Origin: Imperialibacter sp040222385
Lineage (GTDB): Bacteria > Bacteroidota > Bacteroidia > Cytophagales > Cyclobacteriaceae
Reading direction: 5' to 3'
Length of the DNA: 64,000 bases
Assembly: GCF_040222385.1 (NCBI RefSeq)
Contig: NZ_JAVKDF010000035.1
Location: 248,001 to 312,000, forward strand
The notes below the pieces were generated by a model. That model did not search any database and had not been told where the DNA came from. It worked only from the letters and a program-made list of their open reading frames with translations. The translations under genes were made by a program, and so were the position numbers. This document shows positions 51,712 through 60,584 of the stretch, one piece after another. Positions within the stretch are counted from its first letter, which is position 1. Each line of letters opens with the position of its first letter.

Positions 51712-54219
51712 ATGAATAAGCGGATCAATCTACTACTGTTTCTGGTGTGCCTAGCATTCTCTCCTCTATTGGCTCAAAGGCCTTGGGTGTTGGGCCAAAT
51801 CGACATCCCCCACCCCTACTACTACCGGGAAATGTATGTGCCACAGCTCACCACCGGCCCTTCTTCTGCCACATGGTCGCCCGATGGAAAAAGCCTGATC
51901 TACTCCATGGGAGGAAGCCTTTGGGAGCAGAAAATAGATGAAACAACTGCCACACAAATTACCGACGGGCCAGGCTACGACTACCGGCCCGACTGGTCGC
52001 CCGATGGAAGCACCGTCGTATTTGTTCGCTACGACAACGATGCCATGGAGCTTCACCTGCTGGATTTGCAAACCGGGAAAACAACCCAGCTTACAGAGGG
52101 CGGTGCTGTTAATATCGATCCACGATTTTCACCAGATGGTTCGCAAATAGCTTTTGTCTCCACAAAAGAAACGGGCAACTTCCGGATTTGGATAGGGAGC
52201 CTGAACAACATTACGCTGGCAGCCAAACCTCTTTCACCGGAGCGCACCACCGCCATTCCCCGCTACTACTACGGCCAGCCCGATCATCAGCTAAGCCCTT
52301 CCTGGTCACCCGATGGCAAATCGCTGGTATTTGTGACCAACCCCGATGTGCTGCATGGGTCTGGCAATATTTACAGAACCGAAGTAAACAACTACAACCC
52401 CGTTTTGCTGCGTGAGGAAGAAACAAACTGGCGGGCCAGCCCCGACTGGTCGCCTGACGGCAAGCGAATCATTTACTCGTCTTACCTCGGCCAGCAGTGG
52501 CACCAACTCTGGATGACCCCGGCCGATGAAAAAGGCTACCCCATGGCCATGGGATACGGCGATTTCGACGCCACCCATGCCCGCTGGTCACCCGACGGAA
52601 GCAAGATCGCCTACATAAGCAATGAACACGGTAACACGGAACTCTACCTGATGGATTGGCTTACCAGCAAAAAGTGGCCATTGCTGATCAATGAAAAGAA
52701 GTACATCCACCCAACGGCAACTGTTACTATAAAAACCTACCACGATAGCAAGCAACCGACACCTGCCCGCCTGACGGTAAGGGTTGGTGACAGGAGCTAT
52801 GCACCTGACGATGCATGGATGCATGGCAACGAGGTTTTTAACCGGGAGGCGCAAAAATTCGAAACCTACTATTTCCATTCTCCTGGAGAAGTGAAAGTGA
52901 CAGTGCCTGTCGGTGAGGTGAAAATTACCGCCTGGAAAGGCTTCCGAAAGGCAAATGATGCTACCGTCGCAGTGAAAGCAGGCGAGGAAAAAGAGATTGC
53001 TTTTTCATGGGCTCCCTCCACCATTCCGTCGTACCACGGCACCTGGAAGTCAGCCGACGTGCATGTGCATATGAACTATGGTGGGCACTACCGCAACACG
53101 CCCGAGCACCTGGCCTTACAAGCCAAGGCAGAAGACCTCGACATTGTGTACAACCTGGTGGTTAACAAAGAACAGCGCATTCCTGATATTGAGTATTTTT
53201 CTGTAGACCCTGACAATGCTTCAGACGAACAAACCCTCATCATGCATGGTCAGGAATACCACACCAGCTTTTGGGGGCACATGGGCTTACTGGGCTTGAC
53301 GTCCAATTATCTCCTTCCAGGGTACGTCGGCTATACCCATACTGGCGCCGAGAGTCCGTATCCTTCCAACGCCGTGGTAGCCGACATCGCACATGACCAA
53401 AATGGCATTGTGGGCTATGTCCATCCTTTCGAAACGGAGCCTGACCTCTCCCAACCCACGAGCTTTTCCTTGCCTGTAGATGTAGCTCTGGGCAAAGTGG
53501 ACTACTATGAGGCGGTTGGGTATAGCGATCATCATATCTCAGCCGGGGTATGGTACAAGCTGATGAACTGTGGATTTAGGCTGACTCCTGTCGGTGGCAC
53601 CGACGCCATGGCTAATTACGCCTCGCTACGGGGGCCTGTCGGACTGACACGAGCGTTTGTGAAAATGGAGGAAGGTGATGAACGGCCACTGCATGAGAAA
53701 TTCATTGAAGGCGTCAAAAAAGGCAAGACTTTTGCCAGCAATGGACCTATGCTTGGGTTTGCTCTCGATGATCAAGAGCCTGGCGGAGACATAGCGCTTT
53801 CGAAAAAAGGAAGGCTCAACTATAAAGGCTTTGTTCGCTCATTGGTGCCTATCGACAAGTTGGAAATTATTCAAAATGGGAAGGTGGTGAAAACCATTAC
53901 GTTAAGCGGCGACCGCACAACGGCTGATTTCACTGGAACCTTGAATATTGCTAACAGTTCATGGGTGCTTCTCCGGGCTCATAGCGCACCCAATCCTGAA
54001 GTCCTCGATATCTATCCGTATGCCACTACCAATGCAGTGTTTGTAAACGTGGGTGGGCAGCCCATACATTCGACTGGAGACGCTGATTATTTTCTCACCT
54101 GGATCGATCGTATTGAAGAGGCGGCATCGGCTGTCACCACCTGGAATACTGAAGCTGAAAAGGTCAGGGTGATGAGCGACATAAATAGCGCACGCAAGGT
54201 GTTCGAAGGTCGCAGATGA
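51712..54219 (+). CDS. PD40 beta-propeller fused to CehA/McbA-type metallohydrolase
   Basis: An 835-residue exported protein (signal peptide ending SPLLAQ). Residues ~50-320 contain TolB/PD40 propeller repeats (ATWSPDGKSLIYSMGG; RPDWSPDGSTVVFV; DPRFSPDGSQIAFVS; HARWSPDGSKIAYIS). From about 440 a CehA/McbA-like (PHP-related) hydrolase domain starts: SADVHVHMNYGGHY, MHGQEYH, VGYVHPFE and GGTDAMANYASLRGPVGLTRAFV, with the expected His/Asp metal ligands. The last ~150 residues are a beta-sandwich. It may be a surface-exposed amidohydrolase or esterase; the propeller could bind protein or glycan. Confidence 0.88.
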   Translation: MNKRINLLLFLVCLAFSPLLAQRPWVLGQIDIPHPYYYREMYVPQLTTGPSSATWSPDGKSLIYSMGGSLWEQKIDETTATQITDGPGYDYRPDWSPDGSTVVFVRYDNDAMELHLLDLQTGKTTQLTEGGAVNIDPRFSPDGSQIAFVSTKETGNFRIWIGSLNNITLAAKPLSPERTTAIPRYYYGQPDHQLSPSWSPDGKSLVFVTNPDVLHGSGNIYRTEVNNYNPVLLREEETNWRASPDWSPDGKRIIYSSYLGQQWHQLWMTPADEKGYPMAMGYGDFDATHARWSPDGSKIAYISNEHGNTELYLMDWLTSKKWPLLINEKKYIHPTATVTIKTYHDSKQPTPARLTVRVGDRSYAPDDAWMHGNEVFNREAQKFETYYFHSPGEVKVTVPVGEVKITAWKGFRKANDATVAVKAGEEKEIAFSWAPSTIPSYHGTWKSADVHVHMNYGGHYRNTPEHLALQAKAEDLDIVYNLVVNKEQRIPDIEYFSVDPDNASDEQTLIMHGQEYHTSFWGHMGLLGLTSNYLLPGYVGYTHTGAESPYPSNAVVADIAHDQNGIVGYVHPFETEPDLSQPTSFSLPVDVALGKVDYYEAVGYSDHHISAGVWYKLMNCGFRLTPVGGTDAMANYASLRGPVGLTRAFVKMEEGDERPLHEKFIEGVKKGKTFASNGPMLGFALDDQEPGGDIALSKKGRLNYKGFVRSLVPIDKLEIIQNGKVVKTITLSGDRTTADFTGTLNIANSSWVLLRAHSAPNPEVLDIYPYATTNAVFVNVGGQPIHSTGDADYFLTWIDRIEEAASAVTTWNTEAEKVRVMSDINSARKVFEGRR

Positions 54220-54274
54220 TCACATTAAACTGAGAGTATTTCTACTTTGTTATTCAACTGAAAACTAATTGGAA

Positions 54275-54913
54275 ATGACAACAATGACTGATAACAGAAA
54301 ACTGTATAAAGTTGCTTTTGGACTTGCAGCGTTCACAATAATCTACAATGTTTTAGAAGGTTTGATATCCACCTATTTAGGATTTGAAGACGAAAGTTTG
54401 GCCCTTTTCGGTTTCGGCTCTGATAGTTTCATCGAAGTTATATCGGGGCTTGGAATTGCTCATATGATTGTAAGAATCCAAAATAATATAGATAGCAAAA
54501 GGGATGACTTTGAACGAACTGCCTTAAAGATAACAGGAGTGGCTTTCTACATATTGGTTTTTGGTCTGATTCTCACAAGTGTTTATAATATCTGGACGGG
54601 GCATAGACCAATTACGACTTTTTGGGGAGTTGTGATTTCGATCATTTCAATCATAGTCATGTGGATTTTGGTAGTTTGGAAAAGAAACGTCGGAACTAAA
54701 CTGAACTCTGCACCTATTTTAGCAGATGCCAACTGTACTTTGGTATGCGTTTATATGTCAATCATTCTGCTTATAAGTAGTGGAATATATGAGCTTTTCA
54801 GGCTTTCATATATAGACAGTATTGGAACTTTAGGGCTTTCATACTTTGCGTTTAAAGAAGGGAAAGAATGTTTTGAGAAAGCAAAAAGTGACAAACACTG
54901 CTGTTCCGACTAA
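54275..54913 (+). CDS. Cation diffusion facilitator-like transporter
   Basis: About 212 residues with five to six membrane helices. Early segments show the CDF pattern NVLEGLISTYLGFEDESLALFGFGSDSFIEVISGLG, with D/E metal ligands in helix 2, and a later SAPILADANCTLVCVYMS helix; it ends in KSDKHCCSD, a possible metal-binding tail. It lacks a long cytoplasmic domain, so it is one of the short, truncated-looking CDF forms. The start is ATG 54275 (or 54284) rather than the TTG at 54269. The gene is more AT-rich than its neighbours, which points to recent transfer. It lies 115 bp upstream of the aminotransferase start. Confidence 0.8.
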   Translation: MTTMTDNRKLYKVAFGLAAFTIIYNVLEGLISTYLGFEDESLALFGFGSDSFIEVISGLGIAHMIVRIQNNIDSKRDDFERTALKITGVAFYILVFGLILTSVYNIWTGHRPITTFWGVVISIISIIVMWILVVWKRNVGTKLNSAPILADANCTLVCVYMSIILLISSGIYELFRLSYIDSIGTLGLSYFAFKEGKECFEKAKSDKHCCSD

Positions 54914-55028
54914 AACAGAAACAACAGCATTAAAACAGCACCAATCAAACGGCTGTATTTCAGCGGAATGTACCGACAAAAGGCTTCATGCTGAAATCAA
55001 AACCTATACGATATTTACTGAAAGGAAA

Positions 55029-56291
55029 GTGCACAACATACAACCCAACCTGAACAAGACGTACCTCAAGGCAACTAGTGCCAAAGGCGTCTACATTTAT
55101 GATGAAAACGGCAAGGCATACCTCGATGGGTCTTCCGGAGCGGTGACTTGCTCGCTGGGTCATTCCCACGAAAAGCTCCTGCCATTTATCAAAAAACAGC
55201 TCGATAAGCTCCAGTTTGTTTATCGGTCGCAGTTTGCCTCTGAAGAAGCCGAACAGCTGGCCACTAAGTTGTACGAACTATCACCTGACAGGTCACTCAG
55301 CCACAGCTTTTTCGTCAACAGTGGTACCGAAGCCATTGAAACGGCCATGAAAATCGCCATTCAGTACTGGCAGGAAAAAGGCAAACCTGAAAAGACACAC
55401 TTCATTACCCGGAAGAAAAGCTACCACGGCATCACCATGGGAGCGCTTTCCCTATCAGGCCATGTGCTCAGGAGGCAAAGATTTGAAGGCATGCTGGAGA
55501 AATACCCTGCACTATCCTCTGACCTGGAAAACGATGCACTGGAAGACCAGGTAGCTGAGTTTGAAAAAGTGATAGACGACATTGGAGCTTCGAAGATTGC
55601 TGCCTTCGTCGCCGAACCGATGGTGGGAGCGGCCGGCACTGCCCTGGCACCGGTAAACGAATACTATGCCTGCTTCAAAGCAGTCTGCGACAAGAATGAG
55701 ATTTTGTTCATCGCCGATGAGGTAATGACAGGCCTGGGAAGAACCGGAACATGGTTTGGCATGGAGCATTGGGGTACTCAAGCTGATATTGTGGCCATAG
55801 GTAAAAGCCTGGGTGCAGGCTATGCGCCCATAGCTGCCACTTTGATGACCGACAAGATTTTTGCGCCTATAAAAAAAGGAAGCGGGCTCATCATGAGTGG
55901 CCACACCTATAGCGGGCATCCACTCTCCTGTGCCACTGCCTTGAAGGTGCTGGAAACCGTAGAGGAAGATTATTTGCTGAAGAACGTCGACAGACAGGGA
56001 GCTACGATCAAATCGGCCCTGTATGAGCTGCAAAAGAAATATCCCGTCATTCAAATTGTGCGGGGCAAAGGCCTGATGATGGGGCTTGAACTGGATCCAA
56101 CGATAAAAGGAATACAGGCAAAACTCGTTGAGCGCTGCTATCAAAACGGACTGTTGATTTATCCCTCTGTGGGAGGAAAAGAAGGTATTGATGAAAATGG
56201 TGTATTAATTTCACCGCCATTCATTATCAGCAAAAGTGAAGCCGAAGAACTCCTCGGCAAGCTGGAGCAATCACTAAAAGAATGCAGCTAA
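55029..56291 (+). CDS. Class III aminotransferase (YodT-like)
   Basis: A 420-residue PLP aminotransferase when started at GTG 55029, with AAAGGAAA just upstream. The longer frame from 54846 would overlap the transporter and has no homology before this point. Motifs: SGTEAIETAMKIA, SYHGITMGALSLSG, ADEVMTGLGRTG (D230) and the PLP lysine K259 in AIGKSLGAGYAP. Within the operon it would take N6-acetyl-beta-lysine and make 3-oxo-6-acetamidohexanoate. The next four genes are in the same order as yodS, yodR, yodQ and yodP of B. subtilis, where yodT also comes first. The gene ends 3 bp before the CoA-transferase. Confidence 0.9.
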   Translation: MHNIQPNLNKTYLKATSAKGVYIYDENGKAYLDGSSGAVTCSLGHSHEKLLPFIKKQLDKLQFVYRSQFASEEAEQLATKLYELSPDRSLSHSFFVNSGTEAIETAMKIAIQYWQEKGKPEKTHFITRKKSYHGITMGALSLSGHVLRRQRFEGMLEKYPALSSDLENDALEDQVAEFEKVIDDIGASKIAAFVAEPMVGAAGTALAPVNEYYACFKAVCDKNEILFIADEVMTGLGRTGTWFGMEHWGTQADIVAIGKSLGAGYAPIAATLMTDKIFAPIKKGSGLIMSGHTYSGHPLSCATALKVLETVEEDYLLKNVDRQGATIKSALYELQKKYPVIQIVRGKGLMMGLELDPTIKGIQAKLVERCYQNGLLIYPSVGGKEGIDENGVLISPPFIISKSEAEELLGKLEQSLKECS

Positions 56292-56294
56292 CCT

Positions 56295-56993
56295 ATGCAC
56301 CTATTCGATAAAGTTACCGACTTCGCCACTGCTCAATCAGCTTTCTTTGATGGGATGACCCTGCTCTTTGGTGGGTTTGGTGGTGTCGGCACGCCCCCCG
56401 GCTTGATCGACTGCCTTATAGACTCCGGGGTGAAAGACGTGAAGCTCATCGGCAACGATGCAGGCTTCCCCTGGATCGGCATTGGCAAGTTCGTTTGCCT
56501 TGAGCGAGCCACACACCTGCTGGCCTCTCACATCGGCTCCAACCCTACGGCGGGCGACTTAATGAACCAGGGCAAGTTACAGGTAGAGTTTTCCCCGCAG
56601 GGCATTTTGGTGGAGCGGATACGATCAGGCGGTGTGGGACTGAATGGTTTTTTAACTGAACTCAGCAAAGGCACGCAGCTGGAATACGACAAACCAAAAG
56701 TGAACATTGGTGGCAAAGAATACATTTACGAAGCGCCTGTCACAGGTGATGTTGGGATTGTTTATGCTAAGAAAGCTGACACCTTTGGCAATTTGATCTT
56801 TGATAAAACAGCCCGCAACACCAATCCTTATGTGGCCATGGCCAGCAAGGTGACCATTGTGGAAGCAGACGAAATTGTGCCCATGGGAGCACTTGCTCCG
56901 GAGGAAATTGTGGTGCCGGGCATCTTTGTGAAATACATCGTGCAATCGAAAGGCTATAACTGGAAATGGGTATGGGAGACGAAAGACAAATAA
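56295..56993 (+). CDS. 3-oxoacid CoA-transferase, subunit A (YodS-like)
   Basis: A 232-residue CoA-transferase alpha subunit. The nucleotide-like loop GGFGGVGTPPGLIDCLIDSGVKDVKLIGNDAG and the EFSPQGILVERIRSGGVGLNGFLTE block are the family signatures; the C-terminal part has VPMGALAPEEIVVPGIFV. With subunit B it would move CoA between a donor acyl-CoA and a 3-oxoacid, here presumably 3-oxo-6-acetamidohexanoate. It overlaps the subunit B gene by 28 bp if B starts at 56966. Confidence 0.92.
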   Translation: MHLFDKVTDFATAQSAFFDGMTLLFGGFGGVGTPPGLIDCLIDSGVKDVKLIGNDAGFPWIGIGKFVCLERATHLLASHIGSNPTAGDLMNQGKLQVEFSPQGILVERIRSGGVGLNGFLTELSKGTQLEYDKPKVNIGGKEYIYEAPVTGDVGIVYAKKADTFGNLIFDKTARNTNPYVAMASKVTIVEADEIVPMGALAPEEIVVPGIFVKYIVQSKGYNWKWVWETKDK

Positions 56994-57622
56994 TAGCTCA
57001 GCGGGCTGCGAAGGAAGTGAAGGACGGCATGATCGTGAACCTTGGCATTGGCATTCCTTCCATGGTGCCCGATTTTCTTGGCAAAGATATTCGAGTTTTT
57101 TTTCAGGCAGAGAACGGCATTCTGGGCATGGGGCCAACCCCCAAAGAAAATGCGGATGGCAACCTGAGCAATGCTGCCGGTCTGCCCGTAACGGTTTTAC
57201 CAGGGGCAAGCTATTTCGACAGCGCCATTGCCTTTGGCATGATCCGCAGAGGCTGCATTGACCTTTCCATTCTTGGAGCGCTACAGGTAAACGCCAGAGG
57301 CGACCTGGCCAACTGGATAGTGCCGGGCAAAAGAGTACCCGGTGTTGGCGGTGCCATGGAGCTCGCCTATGGCGCCAAAAACCTCATTGCCGTGATGAAC
57401 CACTGCGACAAAGACGGAAAACCCAAGATTGTGACTGAGTGCTCCCTTCCTGTGACGACCTATCACTGCGTAAAGAAAATAATCACCGAAATAGCTGTGT
57501 TTTCCATTGTCGATCAGCAGCTATATCTCGATGAACTAATGCCAGGCTATTCTTTAGCCGATGTGAAAAACAATACCGAAGCTGATTTTTCCTTCTCCGC
57601 TAACTTCAAAGCCCATGACTGA
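56966..57622 (+). CDS. 3-oxoacid CoA-transferase, subunit B (YodR-like)
   Basis: A 218-residue beta subunit. It starts at ATG 56966 or, equally plausible, ATG 56972 (MGDERQIIAQRAAKEVKDG), both overlapping the subunit A end. The catalytic glutamate is in FQAENGILGMGP (E49 from 56966). Other family blocks are NLGIGIPSMVP and LSILGALQVNARGDLANW with the expected GAMELAYGAK. It pairs with the preceding gene, and its last 8 bp overlap the M20 hydrolase gene. Confidence 0.92.
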   Translation: MGMGDERQIIAQRAAKEVKDGMIVNLGIGIPSMVPDFLGKDIRVFFQAENGILGMGPTPKENADGNLSNAAGLPVTVLPGASYFDSAIAFGMIRRGCIDLSILGALQVNARGDLANWIVPGKRVPGVGGAMELAYGAKNLIAVMNHCDKDGKPKIVTECSLPVTTYHCVKKIITEIAVFSIVDQQLYLDELMPGYSLADVKNNTEADFSFSANFKAHD

Positions 57623-58889
57623 CCTTCAAAAGACGTTGGAAGCCTACATCGATGAACACGCCGATGAAGCTATCTCCTACCTGCAGCAATTGATTCAGCA
57701 GCCCAGCGTACAAACCAACGAGCAGGGCGTGCAGAAGATCGTGATCGAAAAATTGAACAGGCTAGGCCTTGAAGTAGACGTTTGGGATCCTGTTTATGAC
57801 GAGCTTGCCAAAAGCCCCTACTTTGTAGCTTCCCGTGACACCTATGTGGGCAGCCCCAATGTGGTGGGCGTGCTGAAAGGACAGGGTGGCGGAAAGTCGA
57901 TCATCTACAATGGCCATATTGACGTGGTGCCGGAAGGAGACAGGAGTAAATGGACAGACGATCCATTTTCAGGTAAGATCGAGAACGGCAAAATGTATGG
58001 CCGTGGCACCACCGACATGAAGGGCGGAAACGTGGCGCTGCTACTGGCCATTGAGGCTGTGATCAAAAGCGGCACAAAACTGAAAGGCGACGTAATCTTC
58101 CATTCGGTGATAGAGGAAGAGTCGGGGGGAGTGGGCACGCTGGCCGCTGTACTTCGTGGCTATACTGCGGATGCCGCTATCATTCCAGAGCCCACCAACA
58201 TGAAGCTGTTCATCAAACAGCAGGGCTCTATGTGGTTTCGGGTCACGGTAGAAGGACGTTCTGCCCATGGAGGCACACGCTACGAAGGAGTCTCGGCCAT
58301 TGAGCAGGCGATCAAAGTCCACCAGGGCATTTTGGCGTTGGAGAAAAAGCGCAATGCCTCTATTGACGATCCATTGTACAGCCATATTCCTATCCCGCTA
58401 CCCATCAATGTGGGGTCGATCAAAGGCGGTTCATGGCCGTCGTCGGTACCCGACCTGGTAACAATGGAAGGCCGCATGGGTGTGGGGCCGCACGAGAACA
58501 TGCAGGAGGTGAAAAAAGAACTGATTGACCACCTGGCCAACCTTTGCGCTACTGACGACTGGCTGAAGAACCATCCGGTGAAGGTGGAGTTTTTCGGGGC
58601 ACAGTGGGTGCCCAATGCGGTGGAAATGGATCACCCATTCGCAGAATTGATGAAAGAGAACTTTGAGACAATCTATAAGCGAAAGATAAAAATAGAAGCC
58701 TCACCCTGGGGAACAGATGCGGGGCTACTGGGAAAGGTGGGCAATATACCTTCGCTGGTAATCGGGCCGGGTGAAACCAAAATGGCTCACTACCCCAACG
58801 AGTATATCGAAATAAAAGAAGTGATACAGGCGGCCAAGCTCTTTGCACTTACCCTTACTTCCTGGTGTGGAGTGGAACCAAAAGGTTAG
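57615..58889 (+). CDS. M20 family ArgE/DapE-type deacetylase (YodQ-like)
   Basis: A 424-residue M20 metallohydrolase. Zinc ligands and motif residues: GHIDVVPEGD (H101, D103), GRGTTDMKGG (D134), VIEEESGGVG (E167/E168), and the later dimerisation domain with FRVTVEGRSAHGGTRYEGVSAIEQ. In this operon it would remove the acetyl group at the end of the pathway (4-acetamidobutyrate to GABA is a fitting reaction, as proposed for yodQ), rather than act in arginine or lysine synthesis. Overlaps upstream gene by 8 bp; ablB starts 3 bp after its stop. Confidence 0.88.
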   Translation: MTDLQKTLEAYIDEHADEAISYLQQLIQQPSVQTNEQGVQKIVIEKLNRLGLEVDVWDPVYDELAKSPYFVASRDTYVGSPNVVGVLKGQGGGKSIIYNGHIDVVPEGDRSKWTDDPFSGKIENGKMYGRGTTDMKGGNVALLLAIEAVIKSGTKLKGDVIFHSVIEEESGGVGTLAAVLRGYTADAAIIPEPTNMKLFIKQQGSMWFRVTVEGRSAHGGTRYEGVSAIEQAIKVHQGILALEKKRNASIDDPLYSHIPIPLPINVGSIKGGSWPSSVPDLVTMEGRMGVGPHENMQEVKKELIDHLANLCATDDWLKNHPVKVEFFGAQWVPNAVEMDHPFAELMKENFETIYKRKIKIEASPWGTDAGLLGKVGNIPSLVIGPGETKMAHYPNEYIEIKEVIQAAKLFALTLTSWCGVEPKG

Positions 58890-58892
58890 TCC

Positions 58893-59729
58893 ATGAATTC
58901 AATCATCAAAAATGGCTCAGCCAGCATCACTTTGTATTCCGATTCTTTCAACAAAAGAATCAGGATCGACGACTATTCCGGCGACGCTCAGGAAGTGCTT
59001 ACACTCATTGCCCGGTCTGAATATAGTTGGGTAGAAAAAATCATCGTCAAGGCACGGGAAGAGGAACTGCCGGTTTTTCTATCAAATGGCTATTCAAAAG
59101 AAGCCCTGATAAAAGGGTATTTCCAGGGAGTAGATATGCATTTTCTGGCAAAGTATCAAAAGCCAACCAGAGGTAGCAATCCCGGGCATTACCAGGAGCA
59201 GCAAATGATTGAAAGTATACTGAGCCAGCCTGCTATTGCCAGAAAAACTGATACGCAAATCGTTTCCGTGGCTACCGTGGAAGATGCAGATGGACTGGCG
59301 CAACTGTATGCCGCTATTTTTCACGTGTACCCAACGCCCGTCAATGAGTCGGCCTACATCCTGAAAACCATGCAGGATGGCACAAAGTATGTGGTCATTC
59401 GGGAGCAAAACAAAATCGTAAGTGCCGCTTCCGCTGAAATAAATGCACAGTATGGCAATGCCGAGCTGACCGACTGCGGCACCTTACCGGAAGCCCAGGG
59501 AAAAGGACACATAAAAAAGCTCTTGTCAAAATTGGAAGAGGTTTTGGCTGTTGACAGCATCCAGTGCCTGTACACTATTGCCAGAGCGGAATCGTATGCC
59601 ATGAACAAGGCCTTTTATCAATTGGGATATTGCTACGGGGGCACGCTGATCAACAATTGTTATATTTTCTCGGGCTTGGAAGACATGAATGTGTGGCACA
59701 AGGCGGTGCAACCGAAATTCAGCACATAA
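58893..59729 (+). CDS. ablB: Putative beta-lysine N-acetyltransferase AblB (YodP-like)
   Basis: A 278-residue protein with the AblB layout: an N-terminal part (RIRIDDYSGDAQEVLTLIARSEYSWVEKIIVKAREEELPVFLSNGYSKEALIKGYFQGVDMHFLAKY) not found in ordinary GNATs, then a GNAT domain (about 120-270) with the acetyl-CoA loop LPEAQGKGHIKKLLSKLEE. AblB acetylates beta-lysine to N6-acetyl-beta-lysine, an osmolyte in methanogens. Here it closes the five-gene operon, but the KamA/AblA aminomutase that makes beta-lysine is not next to it. Confidence 0.88.
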   Translation: MNSIIKNGSASITLYSDSFNKRIRIDDYSGDAQEVLTLIARSEYSWVEKIIVKAREEELPVFLSNGYSKEALIKGYFQGVDMHFLAKYQKPTRGSNPGHYQEQQMIESILSQPAIARKTDTQIVSVATVEDADGLAQLYAAIFHVYPTPVNESAYILKTMQDGTKYVVIREQNKIVSAASAEINAQYGNAELTDCGTLPEAQGKGHIKKLLSKLEEVLAVDSIQCLYTIARAESYAMNKAFYQLGYCYGGTLINNCYIFSGLEDMNVWHKAVQPKFST

Positions 59730-59753
59730 GCGGCTGCTCACTTGTCGTGCTTA

Positions 59754-60407
59754 CTAACTCCCCAAATCAATCAGCCCCTCCTTCACTCCAATACTTTTCA
59801 GGGCTTTTGCCATGGCCTTATTGAAAGCCGGAGGGCCACACACCAGTACAGGCCTCGACAGGTCGTCGATGTGGTTTTTGAGCCACGCTTCGTCGATATT
59901 TCCATAGTAGTCGGGGTCATCCTTGTCGTTGGCAATGATATTTTGGAAGTGGTCGCCTAACATGTCAGTCAGTTCTTCTTCCAAAAACAGGTCTTTTCTG
60001 GTTTTGTTGGAAAAGAATAGGAAACAATCAGCCAGCGTATCCTGCTTTTGCATGTACCGCATGATAGCAATGAAAGGCGTAACGCCTGTGCCACCAGCCA
60101 AAAAAACGGCCCTTTTTTGAGGCTGAAAAGTATTAAAGGGCTCGGTAAAGCTGATTTCATCACCTGGCTTGAGTCGACTAAGGGCTTCCGTTTTCCCGTG
60201 GTGCTCTGCATAAACACGAATCACAAACTCCAGCCTGCCTTCGCCAGGCAAATTTGTTATGGTAAAAGGCCCAGGCTCCTGGTTATTCACTTTAATTTCA
60301 ACGGCGTCACCAACATTAAACTCAAATTCTGTTGGCTTAGGTATCTCAAGTTGAATTACATTATGGGCTAGCCAATTGATGGCTTTAATTTTTTCTTTAT
60401 ACTGCAT
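59754..60407 (-). CDS. FAD-dependent oxidoreductase, ferredoxin-NADP reductase-like
   Basis: A 217-residue flavoprotein: the FAD-binding domain (EIKVNNQEPGPFTITNLPGEGRLEFVIRVY, LSRLKPGDEISFTEPFNTF) is followed by the NAD(P)-binding domain (FLAGGTGVTPFIAIMRYMQ, LVCGPPAFNKAM). There is no 2Fe-2S domain, so it needs a separate electron acceptor or acts as a flavin reductase-like enzyme. It is alone on the minus strand with a divergent promoter region towards the DUF711 gene. Confidence 0.88.
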   Translation of the reverse strand: MQYKEKIKAINWLAHNVIQLEIPKPTEFEFNVGDAVEIKVNNQEPGPFTITNLPGEGRLEFVIRVYAEHHGKTEALSRLKPGDEISFTEPFNTFQPQKRAVFLAGGTGVTPFIAIMRYMQKQDTLADCFLFFSNKTRKDLFLEEELTDMLGDHFQNIIANDKDDPDYYGNIDEAWLKNHIDDLSRPVLVCGPPAFNKAMAKALKSIGVKEGLIDLGS

Positions 60408-60584
60408 GTGTTTGCTGGTTTACATTGAATAATTCAGGCGATGAATTTTCTCTACCTACTTATTAACAACGGCTCCCAGCCAAATTGTTTCAAACAACAC
60501 TGATAGAGTAAGTGTGTATAGCATCCCAAATTCGCCTTGGCTATCCATTTCTTTGTTAACTTTAACTCCACCAAACCCTATCCC

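Noticed and set aside
54846..55028. N-terminal extension of the aminotransferase to 54846
   Set aside because: The extension overlaps the CDF gene and has no aminotransferase homology; the GTG at 55029 with an upstream AAAGGAAA is better.
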